Assembly: GCA_045588575.1 (NCBI GenBank)
Contig: JAZNEJ010000019.1
Span: forward strand, 1-45,045
Length of the DNA: 45,045 bases
From: RGIG5299 sp045588575
GTDB taxonomy: Bacteria > Bacillota > Clostridia > Oscillospirales > RGIG5299
Direction of reading: 5' to 3'
A model generated the notes under the pieces. It was not told where the DNA came from. It ran no database searches and worked only from the letters and a program-made list of their open reading frames with translations. Made by a program: the position numbers and the translations under genes. Of this stretch, positions 32,064-41,916 are shown one piece after another (the first letter of the stretch is position 1; each line of letters opens with the position of its first letter).

Positions 32064-32534
32064 GTGCCGAGAAGAGGTAACGTTCCCAAGAGAGACGTAT
32101 TAGTCGATCCGCTTTACAATAGTAAGTTGGTGACACGTCTTATTAACAACATTATGTACGACGGCAAAAAAGGCGTCGCACAGAAAATCGTATACGATGC
32201 ATTTGCAATCGTAGAAGAGAAGACGGGCAAGCCCGCACTCGAAGTATTCGAACAGGCATTGGAAAATGTAATGCCCACACTCGAAGTTAAAGCAAGAAGA
32301 GTCGGTGGTTCTAACTATCAGGTTCCTATGGAAGTAAGACCTGAAAGAAGATTCACACTCGGACTTCGTTGGATTTCGCTTTTCTCACGCAAGCGCAGCG
32401 AGAAAACCATGAAAGAAAGACTTGCAAACGAAATAATCGATGCATTCAACAACACCGGTGCATCTGTTAAGAAGAGAGAAGAAACGCACAAGATGGCAGA
32501 AGCAAACAGAGCGTTTGCACATTACCGTTGGTAA
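32064..32534 (+). CDS. rpsG: 30S ribosomal protein S7
   Basis: This 156-residue primary 16S rRNA-binding protein organises the 30S head. The canonical start PRRGNVPKRDVLVDPLY places initiation at GTG 32064, 8 bases after AAGGAGG; the ATG at 32046 overlaps that site and would add six foreign residues. Conserved parts include VGGSNYQVPMEVRPERR and the C-terminal HKMAEANRAFAHYRW. In E. coli S7 represses its own operon through the rpsL-rpsG gap; the gap here is 161 bases and structured. Confidence 0.97.
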   Translation: MPRRGNVPKRDVLVDPLYNSKLVTRLINNIMYDGKKGVAQKIVYDAFAIVEEKTGKPALEVFEQALENVMPTLEVKARRVGGSNYQVPMEVRPERRFTLGLRWISLFSRKRSEKTMKERLANEIIDAFNNTGASVKKREETHKMAEANRAFAHYRW

Positions 32535-32566
32535 TTTTCTGCTGCAAGAAAGGATGGTCATAATTT

Positions 32567-34654
32567 ATGGCAAGATCACACAAGTTAGAAATGTACCGCA
32601 ACATCGGTATTATGGCCCATATTGACGCCGGCAAGACCACCACCACAGAGCGTATTCTTTTCTACACCGGAAAGAACTACAAAATGGGCGAAACCCACGA
32701 GGGTGCCGCCACAATGGACTGGATGGAGCAGGAACAGGAAAGAGGTATAACCATTACCTCTGCTGCAACAACTTGCTTCTGGCAGAATCACAGAATTAAC
32801 ATCATCGACACTCCCGGCCACGTTGACTTCACCGTTGAAGTTGAGCGTTCGCTCAAAGTTCTCGACGGCGCAGTAACCGTTTTATGCGCAAAGGGCGGTG
32901 TTGAGCCTCAGTCCGAAACTGTATGGCGTCAGGCCGACCAGTATCAGGTTCCGAGAATGGCATACGTAAATAAGATGGACATTATGGGTGCAAACTTCTA
33001 CAGAGTTGTAGACATGATGAAATCCCGTCTTAAATGTAACGCCGTTCCGATTCAGCTCCCCATAGGATGCGAATCAACCTTCAAAGGTATAATTGACCTT
33101 ATAGAAATGAAAGCCTTCGTTTACTACGATGACCTCGGAAAAGATATCCGTGAGGAAGCAATTCCCGAGGATATGGTAGAAAAGGCAAAAGAATATCGCA
33201 CCCAGCTCGTTGAACACGTTGCAGAACAGGACGACGAGTTAATGGAAAAATACTTCAATGGCGAAGAACTCACTGTTGAAGAAATTAAAAAAGGTATTCG
33301 TATTTCAACAATCGCAAACCGTATGGTTCCGGTTGTTTGCGGAACATCTTACAAAAACAAGGGCGTTCAGAAGCTCCTCGATGCTATCATCGACTATATG
33401 CCTTCTCCCTTGGATATTCCCGCAATTAAGGGTATTAACCCCGAAACAGAGGAAGAAGTTGAAAGAATTGCAGACGACAAAGCTCCCTTTGCATCGCTCG
33501 CATTCAAAATTGCAACCGACCCCTTTGTTGGTAGAATTACATTTTTCAGAGTTTATTCCGGCTCGGTAACAACAGGCTCCACCGTTTTAAACACCAATAA
33601 AGATAACAGAGAGCGTCTCGGAAGAATCGTTTTAATGCACGCAAACCACCGTGAAGACGTTGATGCTGTTTACACAGGCGATATTGCTGCGGCAGTTGGC
33701 TTGAAAAACACCACCACCGGCGACACACTTTGCGATGAAAAGAACCCCGTTGTTCTCGAATCAATGGTATTCCCCGAACCCGTTATCAGAGTTGCAATCG
33801 AACCCAAGACCAAAGCAGGTCAGGAAAAAATGGGTGTTGCTCTCTCGAAGTTGGCAGAGGAAGACCCCACCTTCAGAACCTATACCGACGAAGAAACCGG
33901 TCAAACCCTCATCGCAGGTATGGGTGAGCTCCACCTTGAAATCATCGTAGACAGACTTTTACGTGAATTCAAAGTTGAAGCAAACGTTGGTAAACCCCAG
34001 GTTGCATATAAAGAAACCGTTAAGGGCACTGCAAACGTTGATATGAAATACGCACGTCAGTCCGGTGGTAAAGGTCAGTACGGTCACGTTAAAATCATAC
34101 TCGAACCCAACGAATCCGGCAAGGGCTACGAATTCATCAACAAGGTTGTCGGCGGCGCAATTCCGAAGGAATATATCCCCGCTGTTGACGCAGGTATCAG
34201 AGGCGCTATGTCCTCGGGTGTTTTGGCAGGTTATCCCGTTGTTGACTGTAAGGTAACCCTTTACGATGGCTCGTTCCACGAGGTTGACTCTTCTGAAATG
34301 GCATTTAAGATTGCCGGTTCAATGGCATTCAAAGAGGCTATGAGAAAAGCTCAGCCCAGCATTATGGAACCCATCATGAAGGTTGTTGCAATAGTTCCCG
34401 ACGAATATATGGGCGATGTTATGGGCGACCTTAACTCTCGCCGCGGTCTTATTCAGGGCATGGAAGCTCAGAACGGCTCGCAGCAGATTACCGCTCACGT
34501 TCCGCTCGGAAATATGTTCGGTTACGCAACCGACCTCCGCTCCAAAACACAGGGCCGAGGCCAATACACAATGGAACCCTCACACTACACCGAGGTTCCG
34601 AAGTCCATTATGGACGAAATCATTGCCGTAAGAGGCAAGAAGCAGGCAGACTAA
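32567..34654 (+). CDS. fusA: Elongation factor G
   Basis: This 695-residue translocase GTPase moves the ribosome along mRNA after peptide transfer. G1 AHIDAGKTT is at about 17-25, switch II DTPGHVDF at 81-88, NKMD at 135-138. Domain II begins with FASLAFKIATDPFVGRITFFRVYSG. Domain IV (QSGGKGQYGHVK, and the loop near ELVDAGIRGA-type residues) and domain V (IMEPIMKVVAIVPDEYMGDVMGD, LNSRRGLI) are complete. Length is normal and no fusidic-acid-type change is obvious. AAAGGATGG lies upstream of the ATG. It is 32 bases after rpsG and 62 before tuf. Confidence 0.98.
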   Translation: MARSHKLEMYRNIGIMAHIDAGKTTTTERILFYTGKNYKMGETHEGAATMDWMEQEQERGITITSAATTCFWQNHRINIIDTPGHVDFTVEVERSLKVLDGAVTVLCAKGGVEPQSETVWRQADQYQVPRMAYVNKMDIMGANFYRVVDMMKSRLKCNAVPIQLPIGCESTFKGIIDLIEMKAFVYYDDLGKDIREEAIPEDMVEKAKEYRTQLVEHVAEQDDELMEKYFNGEELTVEEIKKGIRISTIANRMVPVVCGTSYKNKGVQKLLDAIIDYMPSPLDIPAIKGINPETEEEVERIADDKAPFASLAFKIATDPFVGRITFFRVYSGSVTTGSTVLNTNKDNRERLGRIVLMHANHREDVDAVYTGDIAAAVGLKNTTTGDTLCDEKNPVVLESMVFPEPVIRVAIEPKTKAGQEKMGVALSKLAEEDPTFRTYTDEETGQTLIAGMGELHLEIIVDRLLREFKVEANVGKPQVAYKETVKGTANVDMKYARQSGGKGQYGHVKIILEPNESGKGYEFINKVVGGAIPKEYIPAVDAGIRGAMSSGVLAGYPVVDCKVTLYDGSFHEVDSSEMAFKIAGSMAFKEAMRKAQPSIMEPIMKVVAIVPDEYMGDVMGDLNSRRGLIQGMEAQNGSQQITAHVPLGNMFGYATDLRSKTQGRGQYTMEPSHYTEVPKSIMDEIIAVRGKKQAD

Positions 34655-34716
34655 GCTTGTAAATAAAAACAAATAAAAAATAAAAATAAAATCCATATTT
34701 AAGGAGGAAACTTACA

Positions 34717-35922
<1,206 letters not shown>

Positions 35923-35938
35923 TTTTTCTTAAAATCAA

Positions 35939-35975
35939 TAAAAAGCTCTCGAATTTTTCGAGAGCTTTTTTTGTT
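35939..35975. terminator. Bidirectional terminator closing the str operon
   Basis: AAAGCTCTCGAA (35942-35953) pairs with TTCGAGAGCTTT (35957-35968), flanked by A and T runs. It also closes the leftward DUF4363 gene ending at 35981. Confidence 0.92.
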
Positions 35976-35980
35976 CCAAT

Positions 35981-36361
35981 TTAAAGAATATTTTCAAGAT
36001 AAGGAAGCTCAGCATCTCTCATATGAGTAATAAGCTCCTTGGTAACGCTTATTTCGGCAAAAAAATGTCCCGCGGTTTTTTCTTCGCAAAGATGAATAAG
36101 ACGGTTTGCCGAAATTACTATATTGTCAATTTCAGCGTGAGAAATAATAATGGAAAAATATTTTTTTGCATTTTCAAACTCGTCGGAAAATTCCTTGATT
36201 TTTAATTTTGCCATTTCATAATCTCCGTCACGGGCAAAATTTTCGGCAGAAACAAGCGCCGCATTAAGCTTTTCGGTGGTGTTTAAGGTTATAATAATAT
36301 TAAAGGTTAAAAATGCAAAAACAATAAATAAAATTATTAAGGGAATAAGAATATTTCTCAT
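35981..36361 (-). CDS. DUF4363-family membrane-anchored protein
   Basis: This 126-residue protein has an N-terminal membrane helix (residues about 4-25) and then a helical, mostly polar outer part (KLNAALVSAENFARDGDYEMAKLKIKEFSDEFE). It fits DUF4363, a family of unknown function that usually follows a DUF421 gene, as it does here with a 1-base gap. The ATG at 36361 has GGAG 7 bases upstream; an earlier in-frame start lies inside the DUF421 gene and is unlikely. A joint role in spore or envelope physiology with the DUF421 protein is inferred only from this linkage. Confidence 0.82.
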   Translation of the reverse strand: MRNILIPLIILFIVFAFLTFNIIITLNTTEKLNAALVSAENFARDGDYEMAKLKIKEFSDEFENAKKYFSIIISHAEIDNIVISANRLIHLCEEKTAGHFFAEISVTKELITHMRDAELPYLENIL

Positions 36362-36362
36362 A

Positions 36363-37022
36363 TTATAACTCCTTTTTAATAAAGTAAAAGCTTTTTTCGC
36401 TGTCAACGGTTGCGTAAAAAATCTCTTTTGCTTCGGAAAAACCCTGCGACTTAATTTCTTTTTTTAATGTTTCAAGTGAAATGCCCGCTTTTTCAAGACC
36501 TTGGTTGATTATTTTACCGTCGCAAATAACAACGGTGGGCACGTCGGCTTTTTGCGGCTTGTTTGTAACGGGAGAGCATTCTTCCTTTAAAAGCACCGAA
36601 ATTTGACCGTTTGTTTCCATAAAAGCGGCCTCAACCTCGCTCAAATCGAAGGTCCCTTTAATGCGAAGCTCCTCGGTAAGCTCGTCTAAGGTAAGCTTTA
36701 CCTTTTTCATATTTTGCTGATTTATATTTCCTTTTTCAATAATCGGCACCGAGCTTCCGTTAAAAAGTCTGCGAATTCCAATGCTTTTTAAATTCAAAAC
36801 CGAGATAAAAAACTCAAGCGCAACCAAAGAAAGAATAGGCAAAACGCCAACCAAAAGAGGTTTTTGCATATCTTCCATCGGTAAAACGGCAAGCTGCGAT
36901 ATTAAAAGGGCAATAACAAACTCGGTTGGCGAAAGCTGCCCGATTTGCCTTTTGCCCGTAATACGAATAGTAAAAATTATAAGAATATAAAGAATAACGG
37001 TGCGAATAAACGAAACAAGCAT
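36363..37022 (-). CDS. DUF421 (YetF/YrbG/YcaP-like) membrane protein
   Basis: This 219-residue protein has three N-terminal membrane segments with the family pattern IRITGKRQIGQLSPTEFVIALLIS, and a two-part soluble C-terminal region (LTLDELTEELRIKGTFDLSEVEAAFMETNG) typical of DUF421. Related proteins occur in sporulating Firmicutes; the molecular role is unknown. AGGAGG lies 7 bases before the ATG. It is followed directly by its DUF4363 partner. A small CGGGA/TCCCG hairpin lies just ahead of the ribosome binding site (37036-37052). Confidence 0.88.
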   Translation of the reverse strand: MLVSFIRTVILYILIIFTIRITGKRQIGQLSPTEFVIALLISQLAVLPMEDMQKPLLVGVLPILSLVALEFFISVLNLKSIGIRRLFNGSSVPIIEKGNINQQNMKKVKLTLDELTEELRIKGTFDLSEVEAAFMETNGQISVLLKEECSPVTNKPQKADVPTVVICDGKIINQGLEKAGISLETLKKEIKSQGFSEAKEIFYATVDSEKSFYFIKKEL

Positions 37023-37066
37023 TTAAAATCCTCCTCGGGAATATTTTATCCCGAAGGCAAAAAAAT

Positions 37067-37093
37067 ATACGGAGAGCAGAAAGCTCTCCGTAT
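37067..37093 (-). terminator. Terminator after murC
   Basis: ATACGGAGAGC (37067-37077) pairs perfectly with GCTCTCCGTAT (37083-37093). On the leftward strand a TTTTTTT run follows, so it ends the murC transcript before the DUF421 gene. Confidence 0.88.
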
Positions 37094-37108
37094 AATTATT
37101 AAAAGCTT

Positions 37109-38461
37109 TTATTTAAGATATTCCCAAACTTTGTAAACGTCGCCTGCTCCCACCGTTAAAATAACGGTTTTACCTTTTTTATAAGAAAGGGCCAAGTCGG
37201 CGGCTTCCTTAAAATCGTTAGCACAAACGGCACCGGGGACGAGGTCGGCAATACTTTGAGATGAAACGTTGTAAATATCCTTTTCTCTTGCCGCGTAAAT
37301 AGGCACGAGAATAACACGGTCGGCAGCCTTTAAACTTTCGGCAAATCCATCGAGCAGGGCGGCGGTGCGAGTGTAGGTGTGGGGCTGAAAAATAATTACG
37401 GTGGTATCGTATTTGCCGTTTTTCGCAGTATTGAGCGTTGCGGTAAGCTCGGTGGGATGATGTGCAAAATCGTCAATAACCGTTAAATCGTCCTTTTTAA
37501 AAACAAGCTCGTAACGCCTTTTGGGTGAAATGAAACTTTTAACCGCATTTATAACGTCGGGAATGTTGAAACCGAGCTTATCAAAAACCGCAAAAGCGGC
37601 AAGAGCGTTTAAAACGTTATGCTCGCCTCCGACAGAAAGCGAAACGTTAAATTTTCTGCCGTCTTTAAAACAAAGAGTGAAGTCGGAACCGAGGTCTTTA
37701 ATGCGTGTGTTTTCGGCATAAACGTCGCAAGAGGAGTGAAAACCGAATAAAACAGGATTTTTAATTCTGCCTGCATCAACAAGCGCTTTAACTCCCTTAT
37801 CGCTGTAATTTACTGCGGTAAAGCCGCCGTCTTGAATTCCGTTTGAAAACTTTTCAAAGGAGCTTTCAAGCTGGGAATAGCTTTTAAAATAATCGGGATG
37901 GTCAAGCTCAATGTTCAAAATAACTGCGGCAAACGGATGAAAATTCAAAAACGCATCGTAATATTCGCAAGCCTCGTAGATAAAATAATCGCTTTTGCCC
38001 AAAGCAAAATTCGAATCGCAACACTGCATTTTTCCGCCCACCATAACGGTAGGGTCAATGCCAAGCTCTAAGGCGACGGTGGAGATTAAAGAGGTGGTGG
38101 TGGTTTTGCCGTGAGTGCCCGAAACGGCAACGGAATTTTTAAAAAGAGCGCTTATTCTTCCGAGAAGCTCGGCTCTTTCAAGAATTTGAAGACCGTGTTC
38201 CTTGGCGTAAACAAGCTCGGGATTATCAGGCGAAATTGCTCTGGTGTAAATAACGGTTTCGGCATTTTCGACATTTTTTGCAAAATGTCCTATAAAATTT
38301 TTAATATTTTCTTGCTTTTTGAACAAAAATGTGGTATCATTATTATCGGAGCCTGTTATTTTGTAACCGTTTTGGGCAAGAAACAGAGCCAAGGAGCTCA
38401 TTGAAGCTCCCCCTATTCCGATAAAATGAATTTTTTCCGACAATCCGATATTTAACATCAT
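37109..38461 (-). CDS. murC: UDP-N-acetylmuramate--L-alanine ligase
   Basis: This ligase of about 450 residues adds the first amino acid of the peptidoglycan stem to UDP-MurNAc using ATP. The N-terminal Rossmann loop IHFIGIGGASMSS is near 11-23, the ATP P-loop GTHGKTTTT at 115-123, and the C-terminal substrate motif DDFAHHPTELTATL and QPHTYTRT. I chose ATG 38461 (or the adjacent ATG at 38458) because GAGGTG lies just upstream; the longer frame runs into the promoter. It has its own promoter, divergent from spoVG. Confidence 0.97.
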   Translation of the reverse strand: MMLNIGLSEKIHFIGIGGASMSSLALFLAQNGYKITGSDNNDTTFLFKKQENIKNFIGHFAKNVENAETVIYTRAISPDNPELVYAKEHGLQILERAELLGRISALFKNSVAVSGTHGKTTTTSLISTVALELGIDPTVMVGGKMQCCDSNFALGKSDYFIYEACEYYDAFLNFHPFAAVILNIELDHPDYFKSYSQLESSFEKFSNGIQDGGFTAVNYSDKGVKALVDAGRIKNPVLFGFHSSCDVYAENTRIKDLGSDFTLCFKDGRKFNVSLSVGGEHNVLNALAAFAVFDKLGFNIPDVINAVKSFISPKRRYELVFKKDDLTVIDDFAHHPTELTATLNTAKNGKYDTTVIIFQPHTYTRTAALLDGFAESLKAADRVILVPIYAAREKDIYNVSSQSIADLVPGAVCANDFKEAADLALSYKKGKTVILTVGAGDVYKVWEYLK

Positions 38462-38491
38462 GTGGCACCTCTCGAAATCTATTCTCTTACT

Positions 38492-38520
38492 ATTATATTT
38501 CAAACCGGAGAAAAAGTAAA
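38492..38520 (-). promoter_or_regulatory. SigA-type promoter for murC
   Basis: Read leftward: TTTACT (38515-38520), a 17-base spacer, TATAAT (38492-38497). I see no clear sigma-H site for spoVG in the same 97-base gap. Confidence 0.7.
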
Positions 38521-38558
38521 CAATTTATGTGTAAAAAATCTATTGAGGTGACAAAAAA

Positions 38559-38849
38559 ATGACTGTAACGGGCATAAAAATCAGAAAAGTCTGTGAAGAT
38601 GAGAAAATGAAGGCAATCGTTTCGGTAACGCTTGACGAATCTCTCGCCATTCACGACATAAAGGTTATAAAAGGAAGAGACCGCCTTTTTGTAGCTATGC
38701 CTAGCAGAAAAGCGCCTGACGGACACTATGTAGACATAGTGCATCCCATTTCGGGCGAATTCAGAGAAATGCTTGAATCGGTTATCTTAAAGGCATACGA
38801 AGAAGCAACCGCTTTAAAAGCATCCGAAGAGGCAACAGAAAACCAATAA
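38559..38849 (+). CDS. spoVG: Septation/sporulation regulator SpoVG
   Basis: This 96-residue protein has the SpoVG fold: TGIKIRKVCEDEKMKAIVSV, then LDESLAIHDIKVIKG, and the conserved FVAMPSRKAPDGHYVDIVHP, with HPISGEFREMLESVIL after it. SpoVG family members bind nucleic acid and affect asymmetric septation, capsule and virulence genes in Firmicutes. GAGGTG lies 8 bases before the ATG. It is followed by tandem hairpins rather than directly by another gene, and is divergent from murC. Confidence 0.96.
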   Translation: MTVTGIKIRKVCEDEKMKAIVSVTLDESLAIHDIKVIKGRDRLFVAMPSRKAPDGHYVDIVHPISGEFREMLESVILKAYEEATALKASEEATENQ

Positions 38850-38894
38850 GTTTTTTGTGTTCTTTAGTCAGTAACAACGAAGTAATAAATATCG

Positions 38895-39030
38895 GAAGCT
38901 CCTTGAAACATAGGGGCTTATAAAGCCGTAGAAAATTCTATGGCTTATTTGTATTTTTAGGGCATTAAGTTTTAATTCTCCAATATTCACCAAGGAGAAA
39001 TAGGGAAGCTCGCAAAAGAGCAAAAAATAA
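38895..39030 (+). promoter_or_regulatory. spoVG-rny gap with competing hairpins
   Basis: Stem 1 pairs AAGCTCCT (38896-38903) with AGGGGCTT (38912-38919). Stem 2 pairs AAGCCGTAGAA (38923-38933) with TTCTATGGCTT (38936-38946, one G-U) and is followed by ATTTGTATTTTTA. GGCTT (38915-38919) can instead pair with AAGCC (38923-38927), which would break both. Further on are TTCTCC/GGAGAA and GCTC/GAGC mini-hairpins (about 38977-39030) ahead of the rny ribosome binding site. Confidence 0.45.
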
Positions 39031-39047
39031 AAAAAGGAGTGTTACAG

Positions 39048-40601
39048 ATGGATTTAACTTTGGCAATTATTCTCATTGCTGCAGCGGCAGTAGTTGCATT
39101 GCTCATAGGCATTGTTGTTGGCATAGAATACAGAAAAAAAGTAGCGGAATCTAAAAAAGGTCTTGCAGAAGACGAAGCAAAGCGCATAATAAATGAAGCA
39201 ATAAAGCTTGCGGAAAGCAAGAAAAAAGAAGCGCTCATTGAGGCAAAGGAAGAAATTTTAAAATCACGTCAGGAAGCCGACAGAGAAATTAAGGAGCGTC
39301 GCGGAGAGCTTCAAAGACAAGAAAGCTGGATTCAGAAAAAAGAAGAACAGGTAGATAAGCGCGCCGAGCAAATGGATGCAAAAGAAGAGGCGTTGCAGAA
39401 AAAAATCAAAGAAAACGAAGATTTGCAAATCGAATTGGCAGACATAAAAAAGAGCCAGCTCGGAATGCTTGAAAAAATAAGCGGTCTCACCGTTGAACAA
39501 GCCAAACAACAGCTTTTAGCGAGCTTAGAAAGCGAAATTCGCCACGAATCCGCAATGGTTATTAAAAACGTAGAGCAGGAAACCAAAGACAATGCGGAAA
39601 AAATGGCAAGAGAAATCATCACAACCGCAATTCAAAGAGTGGCGTCCGACCACGTTTCCGAAGCAACGGTTTCAGTTGTTCCGCTTCCCAACGATGAAAT
39701 GAAGGGAAGAATAATAGGAAGAGAAGGCAGAAATATAAGAACTATTGAGCAGATGACGGGCGTTGACCTTATCATAGACGATACACCCGAGGCAATTACA
39801 ATTTCCTGCTTCGACCCTGTTAGAAAAGAAATTGCAAGACTTACTCTTGAAAGACTTGTAGTAGACGGAAGAATTCACCCTGCAAGAATTGAAGAAACGG
39901 TTGAAAAATGCAAAAAAGAGGTTGAGGCTTCAATTAAGCAAGCAGGTGAAAATGCGGTATTTGAAACCGGTCTTCACGGAATACATCCCGAGCTTGTTAA
40001 AATTCTCGGCAGATTAAAATACAGAACCAGCTATGGCCAGAACGTTTTAGACCATTCGTTAGAGGTTGCATATATTGCGGCTATGATGGCGTCTGAGCTC
40101 GGTTTAGACCCCATTCCCGCAAAGAGAGCAGGTCTTCTTCACGATATAGGTAAAGCGCTCGACAGTGAGCTTGAAGGCTCTCATATTGAAATCGGCGTTG
40201 AAACCGCAAAGAAATATAAAGAATCTAACGATATCGTTCACGCAATTCACGCGCACCACGGCGACGTTGAGGCAAAAACCATCACCGCTTGCTTGGTTCA
40301 GGCGGCAGATGCCGTTTCAGCGGCAAGACCGGGCGCAAGAAGAGAGAATATCGAGTCCTATATCAAACGTCTTGAAAAGCTTGAAGAGCTTGCAACCTCC
40401 TTTAACGGTGTTGATAAGTGCTTTGCAATTCAGGCGGGCAGAGAAATTCGAGTAATGGTAAAGCCCGAGCTTGTTAAAGATGATGACCTTGTAATTTTAG
40501 CAAGAGAAATGGCAAAGAAAATCGAAAACGAGCTTGATTATCCCGGACAGATTAAATTAAATCTCGTTCGCGAATCCAGAGCGGTTGATTTTGCAAAATA
40601 A
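39048..40601 (+). CDS. rny: Ribonuclease Y
   Basis: This 517-residue membrane-anchored endoribonuclease starts bulk mRNA decay in Firmicutes. An N-terminal membrane helix (about 3-26) is followed by a long charged coiled coil (about 30-200), a KH RNA-binding domain with MKGRIIGREGRNIRTIEQMT (near 218-237) and an HD metal domain with His336 (LDHSLEVAYIAA) and His365-Asp366 (AGLLHDIGKALD). The start is the ATG at 39048, 8 bases after AAGGAG. It ends in a strong terminator. The ymdB gene, its neighbour in Bacillus, is elsewhere (13086). Confidence 0.98.
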   Translation: MDLTLAIILIAAAAVVALLIGIVVGIEYRKKVAESKKGLAEDEAKRIINEAIKLAESKKKEALIEAKEEILKSRQEADREIKERRGELQRQESWIQKKEEQVDKRAEQMDAKEEALQKKIKENEDLQIELADIKKSQLGMLEKISGLTVEQAKQQLLASLESEIRHESAMVIKNVEQETKDNAEKMAREIITTAIQRVASDHVSEATVSVVPLPNDEMKGRIIGREGRNIRTIEQMTGVDLIIDDTPEAITISCFDPVRKEIARLTLERLVVDGRIHPARIEETVEKCKKEVEASIKQAGENAVFETGLHGIHPELVKILGRLKYRTSYGQNVLDHSLEVAYIAAMMASELGLDPIPAKRAGLLHDIGKALDSELEGSHIEIGVETAKKYKESNDIVHAIHAHHGDVEAKTITACLVQAADAVSAARPGARRENIESYIKRLEKLEELATSFNGVDKCFAIQAGREIRVMVKPELVKDDDLVILAREMAKKIENELDYPGQIKLNLVRESRAVDFAK

Positions 40602-40606
40602 TAACT

Positions 40607-40646
40607 ATACCGCAGAGAGAAACGAACTTTCTGCGGTATTTTTTTA
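40607..40646 (+). terminator. Terminator after rny
   Basis: ATACCGCAGA (40608-40617) pairs with TCTGCGGTAT (40631-40640) and is followed by TTTTTT. Confidence 0.9.
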
Positions 40647-40662
40647 AAAGAGGTAGATGAGA

Positions 40663-41586
40663 ATGGAAAAAATCTCACTTATAATACCCTGCTTTAACGA
40701 GGAAGAGGTTCTTCCCATCCTTTACGGTGAGCTTAACAAAGTAGCGGCTGTAATGGATAAAGAACGCTTTGAGTTTATTTTCGTAGACGACGGCAGTAAG
40801 GACGAAACGCTTAATATAATAAAATCTTTTGAAGATAAGCGCGTGAAGTTTATATCTTTTTCGAGAAATTTCGGAAAAGAGGCGGCAATGCTTGCAGGAC
40901 TTAAAGCGGCATCGGGCGATTACGTTGCAATAATGGACGCCGATATGCAAGACCCGCCCTCACTGCTCCCCGAAATGCTTCAAATCATAAAAGAAAAAGG
41001 TGTAGATTCGGTTGCAACCCGCAGATTTACCAGAAAGGGCGAGCCGCCGATAAGAAGCTTTTTTGCAAATATCTTTTACCGTGTTTTCAATAAAGCAAGC
41101 GGATTAGACGTTAAAAGCGGCTCGAGAGATTTTCGTTTAATGACGAGAAAAATGGCAGATGCCGTCATTTCTCTTCCCGAGGACGAGCGCTTTTCAAAGG
41201 GCATTTTCGAATGGGTTGGCTTTAAAACCGAATGGATTGCATTTAAAAACGTTGAAAGAGCAAAGGGTAAAACCAAATGGTCGTTTAAAAAGCTTCTTAA
41301 ATACGGCGTAAACGGCAGTATTTCGTTTCAAACGGCTCTTTTGAAGCTTAGCTATGTCTTCGGTCTTTTAAGCGTTTGCGGCGGGATTGGGCTCGGAATT
41401 TACAATATAATTTTGGCGGCAAATAATATGCCGGTAGGCTACGGCCCCGTTATAATTACAATGCTTTTAATAGGCGGAATAATAATGCTTCTCTTGGGCA
41501 TTATAGGCGAATATTTAGGCAAAATATTTAACTCTTCAAGAGGCAGACCGCAATATATAATAAAAGAAGAAAACGTTGAAAGATAA
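40663..41586 (+). CDS. Family 2 glycosyltransferase (GtrB/DPM-like)
   Basis: This 307-residue enzyme is of the polyprenyl-phosphate sugar transferase type. The GT-A domain has LIIPCFNEEEVL at the start, DDGS at 42-45, the metal-binding DADMQDPP at 92-99, and the SRDFRLMTRK and KWSFKKLLKYG motifs. Two C-terminal membrane helices follow (about 225-250 and 260-285), then a short basic tail. Such enzymes move glucose or a similar sugar to undecaprenyl phosphate for wall or lipid decoration. The ATG at 40663 is preferred, about 9 bases after GAGG; an ATG two codons earlier is too close to that site. It stands alone, and its terminator has been disrupted by the insertion that follows. Confidence 0.9.
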   Translation: MEKISLIIPCFNEEEVLPILYGELNKVAAVMDKERFEFIFVDDGSKDETLNIIKSFEDKRVKFISFSRNFGKEAAMLAGLKAASGDYVAIMDADMQDPPSLLPEMLQIIKEKGVDSVATRRFTRKGEPPIRSFFANIFYRVFNKASGLDVKSGSRDFRLMTRKMADAVISLPEDERFSKGIFEWVGFKTEWIAFKNVERAKGKTKWSFKKLLKYGVNGSISFQTALLKLSYVFGLLSVCGGIGLGIYNIILAANNMPVGYGPVIITMLLIGGIIMLLLGIIGEYLGKIFNSSRGRPQYIIKEENVER

Positions 41587-41593
41587 TAAAAAA

Positions 41594-41613
41594 AGACTCC
41601 CAAACGGGAGTCT
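41594..41613. terminator. Terminator hairpin split from its U-tract by an insertion
   Basis: AGACTCCC (41594-41601) pairs with GGGAGTCT (41606-41613). Rightward, the expected T-run (TTTAATTTTTTT) is now at 41916, behind a 292-bp insertion. Leftward the hairpin is still followed by TTTTTTT and remains functional. Confidence 0.75.
41603..41613 (+). repeat. Left copy of 11-bp direct repeat (target duplication)
   Basis: AACGGGAGTCT occurs here and at 41906-41916, exactly bordering the hairpin-rich element. Confidence 0.75.
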
Positions 41614-41905
41614 GCCATAGAGCAATATACTCGAACCGACAGGAAAAGGACAGAGAGTGTTTTACATTCTCTGTCCTCTTTTCTTGACAAGCACTGCATT
41701 TGTGGACACAAAAGCTATTTTCAGTTACAAGTTATGAGGTTCGCTTACGCTCGCCGTTATGGGTTTGCTCTGCAAACGTTATGATATGATCGCCTTGATA
41801 CTTTAAGCTGCACCGAGGGTGCATCATAACTTGCCGAAGGCAATCATAACTCTAAACTCGCCGGAGGCGATCATAGCTGGCGACCTGCTCTGTGGCAGGT
41901 TCGCC
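41614..41905 (+). mobile_element. Gene-free hairpin-rich inserted element, 292 bp
   Basis: The element has no ORF. Its left part has a 12-bp hairpin (41648-41659 with 41665-41676, one G-U) followed by TCTTTTCTT, which can act as a terminator. Its right part is a chain of small inverted repeats with three-base centres: GTTTGC-tct-GCAAAC, TGCACC-gag-GGTGCA, TTGCC-gaa-GGCAA and TCGCC-gga-GGCGA, separated by TCATAAC/GTTATGA words. CATAACTCTAAACTC is shared with the array before the four-helix-bundle gene. The right end is a 10-bp hairpin (41879-41905). The ends carry a partly inverted match, GCCATAGAGCA against GCCACAGAGCA. Confidence 0.7.
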
Positions 41906-41916
41906 AACGGGAGTCT
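41906..41916 (+). repeat. Right copy of 11-bp direct repeat (target duplication)
   Basis: This is the second AACGGGAGTCT, followed by the TTTAATTTTTTT that would complete the original terminator. Confidence 0.75.

Noticed and set aside
41614..41645. A GGTTCGAGT word on the leftward strand that looks like a tRNA T-loop
   Set aside because: The stem bases around it do not pair as a T-arm and no acceptor, D or anticodon arms can be placed.
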